NCBI GenBank assembly: GCA_037179515.1
Contig: JAXCGZ010002285.1
Location: 1 to 64,000 of the forward strand
Length of the DNA: 64,000 nt
DNA from: Halocaridina rubra
Lineage: Eukaryota > Arthropoda > Malacostraca > Decapoda > Atyidae
Reading direction: 5' to 3'
Numbering within the stretch: the first letter of the stretch is position 1; the number at the start of each line of letters is the position of its first letter. This document shows, piece by piece, positions 1 to 61,571 of the stretch. Made by a program: the position numbers and the translations under genes. The notes below the pieces were generated by a model. The model searched no databases. It had not been told where the DNA came from and saw nothing but the letters and a program-made list of their open reading frames with translations.

Positions 1-16
1 TATTCTGTCACATTGA

Positions 17-339
<323 letters not shown>

Positions 340-433
340 TATGAATGCAGGAATTCGAATAGTGAAAGAGACTGTCCAATAGAAATTGATTTAAAATCAG
401 CGTTATTATGGAATATAAGTATAGAAGAAATAC

Positions 434-2059
434 ATGCCCTGTGGGGCGGGCACAATATCAAAGAATAGCCTCACCGTATTCCCTGCGTGTCGTAAAAGGC
501 GACTAAAAGTGGACGGGGCGGGGGGACTAGGAATCCCCCCCTTGTATCAACCTCCTGTGAGACGTCAAAGAAGAAGGGGAGTAGAGGGGAGAATAACTTC
601 TCCCCAAGCTCTAGTTTTGGGGTGTCTAAATGTGCGTGGTTGTAGTACGATAGAGAGCAAAAGATGTGAGATTGGATATATGTTTGGTAAGAGGAGGATG
701 GATGTATTGGCATTGTGTGAGACGAAGATGAAAGGAAAAGGAGAAGTGGCATTTGGTGATGTGACGAGTAGGGTGTCTGGGGTTGAAAGGGGGAGAGCGA
801 GAGAAGGTGTGGCATTATTGCTGAGTGAATGGATGGTAAATCAGGTGGTGGAATGGAAAGAAGTGTCATCTAGGCTGATGTGGGTGAGGGCTAGGATAGG
901 AAGGGAATGTTGGGCTTTTGTTAGTGCGTATGGGCCAGGATGTGAGAGAAGTGAGGAAGAGCGGGATGAATTCTGGAATGAGTTAACTAGATGTATAGAT
1001 GGTCTGAGTAGAAGGAACTATGTAGTTGTGTTGGGTGACTTGAATGCCAGGGTGGGTGATGGAGAGATAGAAGGTGTTGTAGGAAAGTATGGGGTACCAG
1101 GTGGGAATGAGAGTGGCGAGAGACTGTTAGATATGTGTGTGGAGCAAGAGTTGGTGATAGGTAATAGTTTATTTAAGAAGAAGTTAATAAATAAGTATAC
1201 ATGGATGAGAGTGGCAAATGGAAGAGTGAAAGAAAGAGCATTGATGGATTATGTTTTGGAAGCAAAGAGCATGATTGGTAGAGTGAAAGATGTACATGCA
1301 TTCAGGGGTGTGGCTGCTGGGATGTCTGATCATTTTTTGGTTGAAGCAAAAGTGGTAGTAGCAAAAGAGTGGGGAAATAGTGTGGGGGGATGTAGAAGGG
1401 AAATAGTGAAGGTGGAAGAGTTGAAAAAGCCAGAGAAGAGACAGGAATATCAGGACAGGTTGAGAGTGGCATATGACAGGGTGAAAGAAAGAGAAGTTGG
1501 GGAATTAGGGGAGGAATGGGGGTTGATGAAAGAATGTTTTGTGGGACATGCAAGTGATGTGTGTGGAAAGAGGTTTGTTGGAGGTGGCATGAGGAGGGGC
1601 AGCGAGTGGTGGAATGAAGGGGTGAAAATGAAGGTGGAAGAGAAAAAGAGGGCTTTTGAGGAATGGCTGCAGTGTAAAAGTAGGGAGAAGTATGAAAGAT
1701 ATAGGGAGAAAAATGTGGAAACCAAGCGGAAGGTAAAGGAAGAGAAGAGGTTGGCAAATGTTAGGTGGGGACAGGATTTTAGTAGGTCATATGAGGAGAA
1801 TAAAAAGAAGTTTTGGAAAGAAGTGAAGAGAGTAAGGAAGGGTGGATCGAGGATGGAAGAGATAGTGAAAGATGTGAATGGACAGATGTTAAGAGGGAAC
1901 GATGCGAGGAAAAGATGGGCAGAATATTTTGAGTGCTTGCTGAATGTTGAGGAAGATAGAGAGGCAGCTATAGTGGCAGTGGGAGGGGTTCAAGGGCCAG
2001 TAATGGGAGATGAAAATGAGAGAGAGATTACAAGAGGAGGTGAAGAGGGCAATGTATGA
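434..2059 (+). pseudogene. RTE-like LINE: AP-endonuclease part of the polyprotein
   Basis: This frame encodes the apurinic-type endonuclease that nicks target DNA for target-primed reverse transcription. Visible signatures are the N-terminal NVRG, LALCETKM carrying the catalytic Glu, GDLNARVG, the ALMDYVL block and the terminal SDHFLV with the catalytic Asp-His pair. A long, very Lys/Glu/Arg-rich linker follows, from about nucleotide 1390 to 1900. The ATG at 434 lies on the 5' boundary of the element, so the true start may be further in. The frame ends at 2059, where it should run into the reverse transcriptase. The overlapping frame from 2010 takes over, which indicates a one-base indel in this copy. 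Confidence 0.85.
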
Positions 2060-3800
2060 AGCGAAAGCAGGTAAAGCACCTGGAATGGATGGTGTGAGAG
2101 CGGAGATGTTGAAAGAAGGGGGTGTGACTGCATTGGAATGGTTAATGAGAGTGTTTAATATATGCTTTATGTTGTCATTGGTGCCAGTGGATTGGGTGAT
2201 TGCCTGTATAGTGCCCCTATACAAAGGTAAGGGAGATATGTATGAATGCAGTAATTTTAGGGGTATAAGTTTGTTGAGTGTGGTAGGAAAAGTGTATGGT
2301 AGGATACTGGTTAATAGGATTAGGGATAAGACCGAATATGTGATTGAGGAAGTGCAGAGTGGTTTTAGGAGAGGTAGAGGTTGTATAGATCAGATTTTTA
2401 TAGTTAGGCAGTTATGTGAGAAATATTTAGCAAAGGGTAAGGATGTGTATTTTGCATTTTTGGATCTGGAGAAAGCACATGATAGAGTTGATAGAGGCTA
2501 TGTGGAATGTTTTGAGATTATATGGACTCAATGGTAAATTGTTGCATGCAGTGAAGAGTTTGTATGAGGGTAGTAGAGCTTGTGTTAGGGTAGGGAATGA
2601 AGTGAGTGAGTGGTTTCCAGTGAGTGTGGGACTGAGACAGGGATGTGTGATGTCACCATGGCTGTTCAATTTGTATATTGATGGAGTTGTAAGAGAGGTG
2701 AATGAGCGAGTGCGTGGTCGAGGTTTGAGAATGGTAGATGGGGATGATAACGAGTGGGAGATGAATCAGTTGCTGTTTGCAGATGATACTGTGGTGGTGG
2801 CAGATTCAGAGGAAAAGCTGTGTCAGTTAGTGTCAGAATTTGGAATGGTGTGTGAGAGAAGGAAGCTGCGAGTGAATGTGGGAAAGAGTAAGGTTATGAG
2901 GTGTACAAGAAATGAGGATGGCACTGGACTGAATGTTATGTTGAATGGAGAGACACTTGAGGAGGTTAATCAGATTAAGTATTTAGGCTTGGTTATAGCT
3001 GCAAATGGTGGAGTGGAAGCAGATGTGTGTCACAGAGTGAATGAAGGATGTAAAGTGTTGGGTGCATTGAAAGGAGTGATGAAGAATAGAGGGTTGGAAA
3101 TGAATGTTAAGAAAGTTTTGTATGAGAAAGTGGTTGTGCCAACTGTGATGTATGGATCAGAGTTATGGGGTATGAAAGTAAGTGAGAGACGGAAACTAAA
3201 TGTGTTTGAGATGAAATGCCTGAGGAGTATGATTGGTGTATCTCGATTGGATAGGGTTAGGAATGAAGTGGTGAGAGCAAGAACGGGTGTGAGGAGAGAA
3301 ATTGCAGCCAGAGTAGATATGAATGTTCTGAGATGGTTTGGCCATGTGGAAAGGATGGATGATGAAAGGCTGCTGAAAAAGGTGATGAATGTGAGAGTTG
3401 ATGGGAGAAATGCTAGAGGGAGGCCTAGGTTTGGATGGATGGATGGAGTAAGGAGAGGCCTGAATGATAGGAGGATGGATGTGAGGGAAGCAAGCGAGCG
3501 TGCTAGGAATAGGAATGAGTGGCGAGCGATTGTGATGCAGCTCTGATGGGCATCTGCTGTTACCACGGGGCTGCATCTTACAGAGATAGCCCTGTGGTAG
3601 GGGCAGTAGGAGGAGCTGGCAGTTGTGAAGCGACACACCTTGTGGAAGAGCCGGAAGGATGGGCTGTGGCACACCAGCAGTGCCATCTGAACGGTCGCTA
3701 GCTCCCTCGTCATTGCCCATAGAGCAAAGTAATCCCCCTATTTGTTTTCCTTTCTTGATGTCGACTACCCCCCAATTAAAGGGGGAAACAGCCAAGGTAT
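435..3800 (+). mobile_element. RTE-like non-LTR retrotransposon, nearly full length
   Basis: The element runs from TGCCCTGTGG at 435 to CAGCCAAGG then TATATATA at 3800. The ends are defined by comparison with the deletion derivative at 32660-32893, which shares both termini. It has no LTRs. It encodes an AP-like endonuclease and a reverse transcriptase, and its 3' end runs into a short TA tract instead of poly(A), as in RTE-clade LINEs. Two frameshifts (about 2010-2040 and 2480-2500) break the coding region, so this copy is probably dead, although decay is otherwise light. It lies downstream of the Rbfox gene and in the opposite orientation. The clade is inferred from protein resemblance; a neighbouring LINE clade is possible. 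Confidence 0.88.
2010..3546 (+). pseudogene. RTE-like LINE: reverse transcriptase, split by a frameshift
   Basis: Two overlapping frames (2010-2537 and 2443-3546) hold one reverse transcriptase. The first shows KAPGMDG, the PLYKGKGD block, SGFRRGRG and FLDLEKAHDRVD. The second shows GLRQGCVMSPWLF, the catalytic FADD (nucleotide about 2778), the KYLGLVI block and a C-terminal zone with RWFGHVERM and GRPRFGWMDG typical of RTE-like LINEs. A one-base loss near 2490 causes the shift. FADD replaces the commoner YADD but keeps both catalytic aspartates. The stop is followed by about 250 bp of 3' UTR to the element end at 3800. Confidence 0.87.
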
Positions 3801-4440
3801 ATATATGTATGTAAGTATAGAACTCTGTTCTTGCCTCGAAATGCCGGTATCATTTGTATATTTACTGCTATTCCTGATTTAGTATTTTTATTTTTATTTT
3901 TATTTTTCTTATTATGATCATGATTATTATTATTGTTATGCTTGTTACATTGGCTGTTATTGTTGCTATCACTCCGTGGCCCTTTTTCTAATTATTATTT
4001 TTGTAATGCTATCAGTAGAAACCAAATGATTTGTATTTTTTATTTTGAATTCATGCTTTTATGTTACTGTAGTCACTGTTAATAAGAGTATTTCTTTAGG
4101 TACCGTTCTCAGCATTTCATGACTTTTCTTTTTGATATCTATAGCACACTAATGTTATGTATCAGTTACTCAGCTACGTCCTAAGTATCTAGGAATAATG
4201 ATCTACTGGTGTAGACACATACTTTCAATTACCACCCTATTTCCAGGCAACCCTGACCTGCAATTTTAATTTTTTTTTTCACAAACCAGTCCCTTTTTAC
4301 CCATTGGAGAGATTGCAAGCACCTGCAGATGCAGGAGAGGCGAAGTATACCCTTTTAGTGCTTACATATGGCCGTTGTTTGTACTCAGAGGTCATATCTA
4401 TTCTCTCTTGCATTTGTAATAGCGACATTAGGCCCTAGTT
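3801..4440. other. AT-rich intergenic sequence, nothing recognised
   Basis: Unique-looking AT-rich sequence between the RTE-like LINE and the downstream flank of Rbfox. I see no open frame, RNA gene or clear repeat. Confidence 0.5.
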
Positions 4441-4745
4441 TCCGGCACTAGAATCTACTCCAGGCTATGTTCATATTGCAGATTTTCAGCTGGAGGGAGA
4501 TCCACCTCCAATGAGGAGGTACGTGAGAGGAAGAATGGTCCTAAGACCACCTCGAGATTCATAAAACACGGGGGTGGAAGAGGCTCATGAAAGATATATC
4601 GGCGCTCTCCCGTTGTCCGGCCAGTCTCCAGAAACAGAATTCTCGGTAAGGGGTTGCAACCCGGACCTACCTCACAGCATAAAGGTGAGGGGTCGGTGGA
4701 ATCAGGTGTGGGAATAAGCCCAAGACCTAGCAATAATGAGAAATT
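4441..4745. repeat. possible unclassified dispersed-repeat block
   Basis: This block has clearly higher GC than its surroundings and contains inverted-looking pieces (CACCTCC and GGAGGTACGTGAGAGG around 4504-4530). A 92-codon minus frame (4455-4733) has no recognisable domain. The sharp compositional edges suggest an inserted repeat, possibly a non-coding part of a transposon, but no second copy is in this window. Confidence 0.3.
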
Positions 4746-4846
4746 AGGGAATGGCAGGGGATGAAAAGGGAGATGAAAATCCCTATAACTAAAAAGTTCT
4801 ATGAAAAAGAGAAAGATTTGTATGAAAAGAGTAAAAAAAGGAAAAA

Positions 4847-4929
4847 AATAGGGAAAGAAAAAGTCCCCACTGTCTCTATATGAACAGACTAAAGAAAGAA
4901 AATAGGGAAAGAAAAAGTCCCCACTGTCT
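4847..4929. repeat. tandem duplication, 54-bp period
   Basis: AATAGGGAAAGAAAAAGTCC recurs at 4847 and 4901 with the following CCACTGTCT. This is a local two-copy duplication. Confidence 0.8.
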
Positions 4930-5106
4930 TTGAAATCTTTCGTGGGACATAAAACAGAAAACGTATTGTGGTGTCTTTAGCTTTTAAGATTCAAGTTAAG
5001 AAAATCTCAATGCCTCCCCCAGAAGCAATATATAGAGATAAAGCTATATACCCTAGGTTTAATATAGTAAGTGTCATTAATGAATAGTTGTCATTCATCA
5101 ATGGTG

Positions 5107-5424
5107 CATATTTTGATTTTTTTTTGCACTATGATAATCGTTTTTTATTGCTGAATAATTGCAGAGATCATATCCAACTGTATTTTATGTTAATTGGGTA
5201 TTATAACCATTTTAATTAGTTTCTTAAATAATTTTGTCACTGATTAGCAGCTATATATTGTAATTGTGAATATTCTGATTTTGTTTTGTACTATGATAAT
5301 CGTTTTTATTGCTGAATCTTTGCAGATATCATATGCAACTGTATTTTATATTAATTGGGTATTATAACCATTTGCATTAGTTTTTTCTTTAATCATTTTG
5401 TCAACGATTACTAGCTATTTTGAT
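5107..5424. repeat. degenerate tandem duplication, 162-bp period
   Basis: ACTATGATAATCG at 5128 and 5290, GTATTTTAT and AATTGGGTATTATAACCATT recur in the same order with a 162-bp offset. The two copies differ by scattered substitutions and small indels. No coding content. Confidence 0.85.
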
Positions 5425-6409
5425 ATTTTTATTTTCTTCTTTAATTAGAATGCTCATTGTAAGGAACATATTTTTCTTTTGTCTTTTTTTCAGAAATCAC
5501 ATGTTCTATATATATTAAGTCCCTTGACAATAGAATTCCTTTCAGGAAACTAATTGTGATAAGTAATCTGTTTCGATAATTATATGAAATTGTATGTCTT
5601 AGGTCATCAGATTAGATAGTTCTGCCCCTTGTTTTGTAAAATAATGATAGTCAACTAATATAAGACTCAAAAAAATGTTTAATGCTTCATCTGAAATATG
5701 ATGTTTCAGGGTGGTAGTGGGGAGTGTCGTAAAAATTTTAATAAAGAAAGTGAAACAGAAATAGCTCATGTGATGTCAGGAGGGTCAAGCGGTGTAACTG
5801 ATATTTCCCAGTGTGTTTCCTGGCAGGATGTGTGTTTACAGAGAAATGACAAAGAGATATATGGTTCGACCCAAAGACCTCTAACACATAGGCACCAGTT
5901 GCCGATAGAGTTCAAAATTGACACAAAGTCAAAGTCATTCCCACGAGAGCAGAAAACCGATATCTACATGTACGTATGTGCGTACACCTTTGAAAATACA
6001 CATATATGCCCTCCTTGTATCCGATTGGCCTTCTTGATAGCCATGCCCTGACACTACCCAAAAGGAAGGGAACTCCCTCTTCTCTGGAAACCTATTGGCA
6101 AGGCTGTCCAAACCTACCATGCCCTGCCATCTTGGTCATACAAGAAAGTAAGAGCTAGTTATAGTTGGAGAGTTAGTTACAATATTTCTGGGGCACGAAT
6201 AAGATTTTAGTGTTTTACCTTAGGGGACGGGGAGCTTTGAGGTGTAGAATAAGTTTAGAACTAAATAAACAAATATAAACTAAACGATGTATATCTTTTA
6301 CCACCAACCATGCTACCAGACTTCCAATATAAGGAAAAATAAGACAATGTCATTCAGGTGAGATATAACTCTACGACTTCAAGACTATGGTAGTATTAGA
6401 AACTCTAAT
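5425..6409. other. flank without recognised gene
   Basis: AT-rich sequence holding a 117-codon plus frame (5698-6051). It has no recognisable domain, and neither its composition nor its context supports a gene. It may be a worn transposon remnant. Confidence 0.35.
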
Positions 6410-6412
6410 ACA

Positions 6413-6590
6413 TCAAGGAAACATGCTTTCACCAAGTTGCATCGACCATTTTATGGCCACCGTACTCTCGCCATGCCCATAACAGGGCAACACTTGCAAT
6501 TTTATTTCAAGGTTTATTGCCTTTCTCGCTCTTTTGGGAGTTGATGCACTTCCACAGTCTTTTCCTGGGTGCTTACTGGCCATGATAGAT
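6413..6590 (-). pseudogene. Tigger/pogo-type transposase N-terminal fragment
   Basis: On the minus strand an ATG at 6583 opens MASKHPGKDCGSASTPKRAR, followed by KAINLEIKLQVL. This is the start typical of Tigger/CENP-B-like transposases: a short basic, Ser-rich leader and then the first helix of the helix-turn-helix. Only about 50 residues are readable before similarity ends, and the DDE core is absent. It is unlike the Tigger copy at 29770-32522 in sequence, so it belongs to another subfamily. It sits beside the 138-bp higher-order repeat. Confidence 0.6.
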
Positions 6591-6671
6591 GATTTAAAAT
6601 TAGCAAAAAAGTTTAGGAAGCACAAAGCTTACCGTAACAGTTATTACAAGCGATATATGTTCATCTAACAA

Positions 6672-7000
6672 TTAGTGCTGGCATCTATTGAGCAAAAGTT
6701 TAACTCTTCTTATTTGAGTTGTTTAGTAGCATGCGCTGCAATCTATTGGTTGCAATTATAAGTTTTCCAGTGCTGTCATCTGTTGGCAAAGTAAGGAGCT
6801 ATCCACTTGATCTAGCAATCAATGCTCCCATCTAATGACCAAGATGTTAACTATTTTACAGCCACTTAGTCTAGTGCCATCTATTAGTTAAAAGTGGAAC
6901 TTTAGTCATGCTACCAACTGTTGGTAAACTGTGAAACTATCCACTTGCTTTAGTAATAGATGCTGCCATCTGTTGGGCAAAATGTATCTAGTAAATTACA
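6672..7000. repeat. higher-order tandem repeat, 138-bp unit of three subunits
   Basis: A degenerate word close to GCTGCCATCTGTTGGCAAA starts at about 6677, 6735, 6772, 6824, 6873, 6910 and 6962. The pairs 6735/6873, 6772/6910 and 6824/6962 are each exactly 138 bp apart. CTATCCACTTG also recurs with the same offset, so the region is about 2.3 copies of a 138-bp unit built from three diverged subunits of about 37-52 bp. Confidence 0.75.
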
Positions 7001-10000
7001 GTGACATATGTGTTATGTTAAATGTGGATGAAAAAATTATATAAAAAATATTAAGAGAAAATGGATTAAGGGAATATACACACTGTAATATCCATATTTT
7101 ATTTATTATACAGAGTAAACACAGGGCAGATTTGTACAGTACCACAATCAGGTTTTTAAAAGGAGCAAAAAGTCATCTAAAACTATTACTCTTCTGTCAT
7201 TACTAAATATCATTACACAATAATACATAATACAAAAATTGTGAAGTTTCTTACACATATACGAAAAAGTTTAACACAAACAAAATATCATCTTACTGGA
7301 CGTTACGATACACGTTCACCATTGTGCTTTTACTGAAAGAATCAATAAATTTAATAATCTCTCTTGTGCTTGGAATCACAACACGACACAAATTATCCAT
7401 TGTGCTAAAAGGAAGACTTGACATCTCTATTGTCTGGTTTCTTTCCTGCACTGTGAATTTGTAATTAAACCTATCAAGCATTCCTTGAGTAGGGTAGATA
7501 CCTTAATTATAATTATTCTTTCAAGTATTTTTTTAAATATTCTGAGAGGATTTAGCTGCATCAGACCAACATGGCTGCCGACTTTTTGCATTTAAGTCAG
7601 GCAATAAAGTTATAAGTAGCTGCACTAGATTTATTGCTACTGCACTATGTTTGACTACAAGCTGGTTATACACCTTGTCTTTTTTATATTTTAAGTGCAG
7701 GCCACATTAATACAGAATACATCCAGTCCACTTCAGACAAGACTGAACTTATGTCTTCTGATGTAAAAACAATTATTAAAATATCCCCCCAGGGACATTG
7801 TATAAATCGATTAATGGTAAAAAACTTCATTTGACATTTACCTCAATACAGTAATGCCAAGTAATGACATTATTAGTAAAAAGATCTTTGGTTTACTATA
7901 CTCCAGGCTGCCACTATACTCTCAGATGTGAAACAGATACATGGAAACATTATGCACATTTTTTAAATGAATGAAAAGTGGCAATAAACACAGCACAGAA
8001 ATGGAGACTTGCAGAGCGGAAAAATACTGCTATCTTTGGTTCTGACAATCCCCAACGCGGTCAGCTTCTCTCTGGACAATTCACAATAATCCTTTCTTTA
8101 GTAGTCAAAACATCATATGCCTCCTATGAAATATTTTTTAATCCCAAGGAAATGGAATAGAATATCTAATATTGCACCTGAACCATGTTTTTCATTTTTT
8201 CTCTTATCTTGTACAGGTCAAGAAACGTGCATAATAGCATATTCTCTGACCTGTTGTGTCAAGTTGACCCAAAGGTAAGCAAAAAAACAATCATTCACAG
8301 GAGAAAGAAACCAAGACACTGTAACACAAACTGACAGCTGCACAATTAATATGAAAATGTGCTAGAAAAACAAAAGGGATAAAGAAAATTATGATACACA
8401 AAAAGAAGCAGGTGGTGAGCTTGGGTAGGGTCAGTTGGTCAATAAGATCAAGCCAATTTTTTTACCTGAGGTTTGTGTGATCACCACTTATTACCCATGA
8501 CTCTTTGCCACACTGCGATACAACAGCTAAAAGCCATCAGTTCAAAACATGAGAAAATACATATCACTAATACTTGGGACACTGACGACACAATAAAAAT
8601 AAGAACTGAATACATTTTGTCATTAAAAATGAGCATTTCATACAAATAATTCACATATACCGACTGATCACACTGCTACTGGGAAATGCAGATTTTTCAC
8701 AAGAGACCCTATCACTTTGGGCATATGGAAAATATGATTGTGCTGTCCATCACTAAAAACACTTTGATTTTCAACAGGTTGGTGCAAACTTACAATATTG
8801 TACAGGAAAGGGAGAATTAACCTACAAAAAAATGTACTGACCTAAAAAAGGAGGTATATTGGAGAACCCACACATTCTTTTTAATTATAACAAAACCACA
8901 AACTTTGTACATGACTCTAAAAAAAAAAAAAAATTCTACTGTCATGCCACAGAATTAAAAAAAATGATTGTCTGGGCTACCATGGATTTAATCTGTATCT
9001 ATTTTAATTAGTAATAATAAAACAATAAAAAGCAATAAAATTACTTAAATAAAAATGTTCTTACACAAATTTATATCCTTTGTGACTTACTTATGAGCAA
9101 TATGTGACCTTTTCTCAGTGGGGTTCTGCATAATACAAAAATTCTACATAACGCCAAAAAAATATTTTCATTTCAATGCCTTCAGGGAGAAGAAAATTGT
9201 AAGATGACATTGCACAATGTAATAAAAATAACCATTTTGAGTTTAGACATATCCAGTGCATTTTGTGCACAAATGAACAGTAAAAAAAAAAAATAAGATC
9301 TTGAGAGAAAGTGATGAGATTCTAGAGCTAATATCAATAGGGCAATTAGAAGCTGAGATTCATTATTGGTTAGCTTAGAAGTGTAAACATACACTGTACA
9401 AGAAGAGATTATAAGAGTCACACTTTGTCAAATGTTTCGTTGAATATATTAAAAAATGCACATGTCATTTCATAGTAGTTTTTTTATTTTATGAAATGTG
9501 GGCCATACCTACTCAACATAAACTTCTTGGTACTTCACTGACTCAAGGGGTAGGAAAGGCCTATGTTAGGTAAAACTGATGTTTTCTATGTTTCAGATAG
9601 TTTACTACCAGGCCCTTATACAAAACATTAGAGAAAAATGGTAACAACAGCACATTGTTCATGTGTTGGTCAGCTTGGAGTGGGTAGATGCACACCACCT
9701 TCCAGCCCAAGCCATCTATTGTATACTAGATGCCTCGCAAATATCACTTAAATTATTCTATAGCTCATTCACAGAAGTTCAGTTCACTCGCTCACTCGCT
9801 CCCTCTTGCACACGTTACACAACGACTAATATTCTGCCATCATTTCTTATAAATCAGAAGTAATAGCAACCACTAATAGTTAGAATAAGAAATCACATCC
9901 TCTAGAGATGTCATTCTCGGGATGCTTTTTACTTTTAATATACAAGAAGAGTCTAATTTCCCAGCTGAATTCCTTCCAAGAATGGGCTGCTAAATGAAAT

Positions 10001-10226
10001 CTTGTTCTGAAGTGTCACACACAAACTACCCAACAATCAATTTCAAATTAAACACACATTATGGGGGAATTCTTAACAAGAGATGGCCAAGGGCTGGGAA
10101 GCAAGTCTTTTTTTTATTTTGTATTATACATATATATATATATCTAGCCACAAAGACCAACATAGTCTCTAATGAGCAATTGATAACAGCTTTGTCATGT
10201 ATTTGATGAATGCACATATCAGGTCC
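7001..10226 (-). other. presumed 3' UTR and downstream flank of Rbfox
   Basis: This lies immediately downstream (lower coordinates) of the Rbfox stop codon. It is AT-rich, with poly-A/T runs and no sizeable coding frame. TTTATT words on the plus strand (for example 9487 and 7099) read AATAAA on the transcript strand and are candidate polyadenylation signals, but the real 3' end cannot be fixed from sequence. Long 3' UTRs are usual for Rbfox genes, so much of this may be transcribed. Confidence 0.45.
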
Positions 10227-59081
<48,855 letters not shown>

Positions 59082-59111
59082 GTGCTGTAAAGAAAATAAT
59101 AATAATAATAA

Positions 59112-59142
<31 letters not shown>

Positions 59143-59408
59143 AAATTTTATTTCATACACAAACTGCTTAATATAAAATCTTAACTGTAACGAATATACA
59201 ATGAAATCGAACACTTAACCACACACGCGCACGCGCGCGCATACACACACAAACACAAGCACAGATGACTCTCTGAGGAGAGGCTCTTCATTGACATCAA
59301 TGAACAACACTTTAATTGTGATTAACAAATCACGCAACAAGGGAGGGGGAGTCTTACCCTCGGCCCCCCGCTTCTAAGCCTTTTACGCTCTTATTAAACT
59401 GACAACAC

Positions 59409-59518
<110 letters not shown>

Positions 59519-59574
59519 TTTCAGCATTATTGATGTTGTTTTTAAACTATATATTAACAATCCGGAGGGATTTC

Positions 59575-59790
59575 TAGATTCAAGTTGGAAGATATTATAG
59601 CCAAGCTTGTATATAATCTTCTAGAGTCTAGAGCTTACTAATGGCCTCTAGTTCCCACTCCTAGTCTAGTCCAAGTCTCAAGGGTATATATAAACATACG
59701 AAGTGACCTAAATATTCAAGCTTGAATACGCTGTACCCAAGCATGTACATAATCTTCTAGATTTCTAGAGGCATCTTGTTCTTACTTCTA
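59575..59790. repeat. degenerate 136-bp tandem duplication
   Basis: CCAAGCTTGTATATAATCTT at 59601 and CCAAGCATGTACATAATCTT at 59737, each followed by CTAGA and a CTCCTAG/CTTCTA stretch. Confidence 0.7.
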
Positions 59791-60513
59791 TTTTAGTACT
59801 TGTCAGGAAACATACACATAGAGATAACTAAAGTCAGGCTTATATAATTATAGCTAAACTTTGGTATATGCTTGCATGAAGCTGATCCGACTCTAGAAAA
59901 TGTCCCAGGACAAGAGAAATATTCAAAGGTTGTGCCATTAAATGCTCGAATATGTCTGTTTTAAACATATATAAGCTGAAGTCAAAAAAGGGACGGTCTT
60001 TCACAGTCAACGCACATACATATATTGAATTCTGAATGGAACACAATTATATTATTGAGCGCTGAGCTAGAGGACAGCATTATGTCTATTTGATTCAATT
60101 TATTTCTTCCAAAAGCCAACCACATCAATAAGTGTATTCAAAATAAGTGCTGAGAAAACAGGGGTTAGTGGTGGACGGGACACCACAAATGTCCCTTTAA
60201 CATATCGCCTGGGTACGAGGCGGGTTCGAACTTGGGTTCTTTGGTAGAGAAGAACAGTCTTTAAAACATCAAGCCATAGAGGCTTTAATATCTTTCTGCA
60301 AAACAAAGCGAAACACGTGCCTTGAGGTCCTATCAAATAATGTTTTAGCTGGAAAGTTTTGCATATAATTTACATAGCTTGTGAATATTTAAAATCCACA
60401 GCGAGAGAATTATGTATATATCCTCTAGGAAAAACCAAGCAGAGTTTTTATTTTAAAGAAAATACAGGTTTTAATAACCATTAACCCCCCCAAAAAAAAA
60501 ATTATATTGTCGT

Positions 60514-61529
<1,016 letters not shown>

Positions 61530-61570
<41 letters not shown>
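61530..61570. repeat. (AAT)n microsatellite
   Basis: AAT trinucleotides at the left edge of the decayed minisatellite. Confidence 0.95.

Positions 61571-61571
<1 letters not shown>

Noticed and set aside
4455..4733. 92-codon minus frame
   Set aside because: No domain; likely part of a dispersed non-coding repeat.
5698..6051. 117-codon plus frame
   Set aside because: No recognised family, no splice or promoter support; left as uncharacterised flank.
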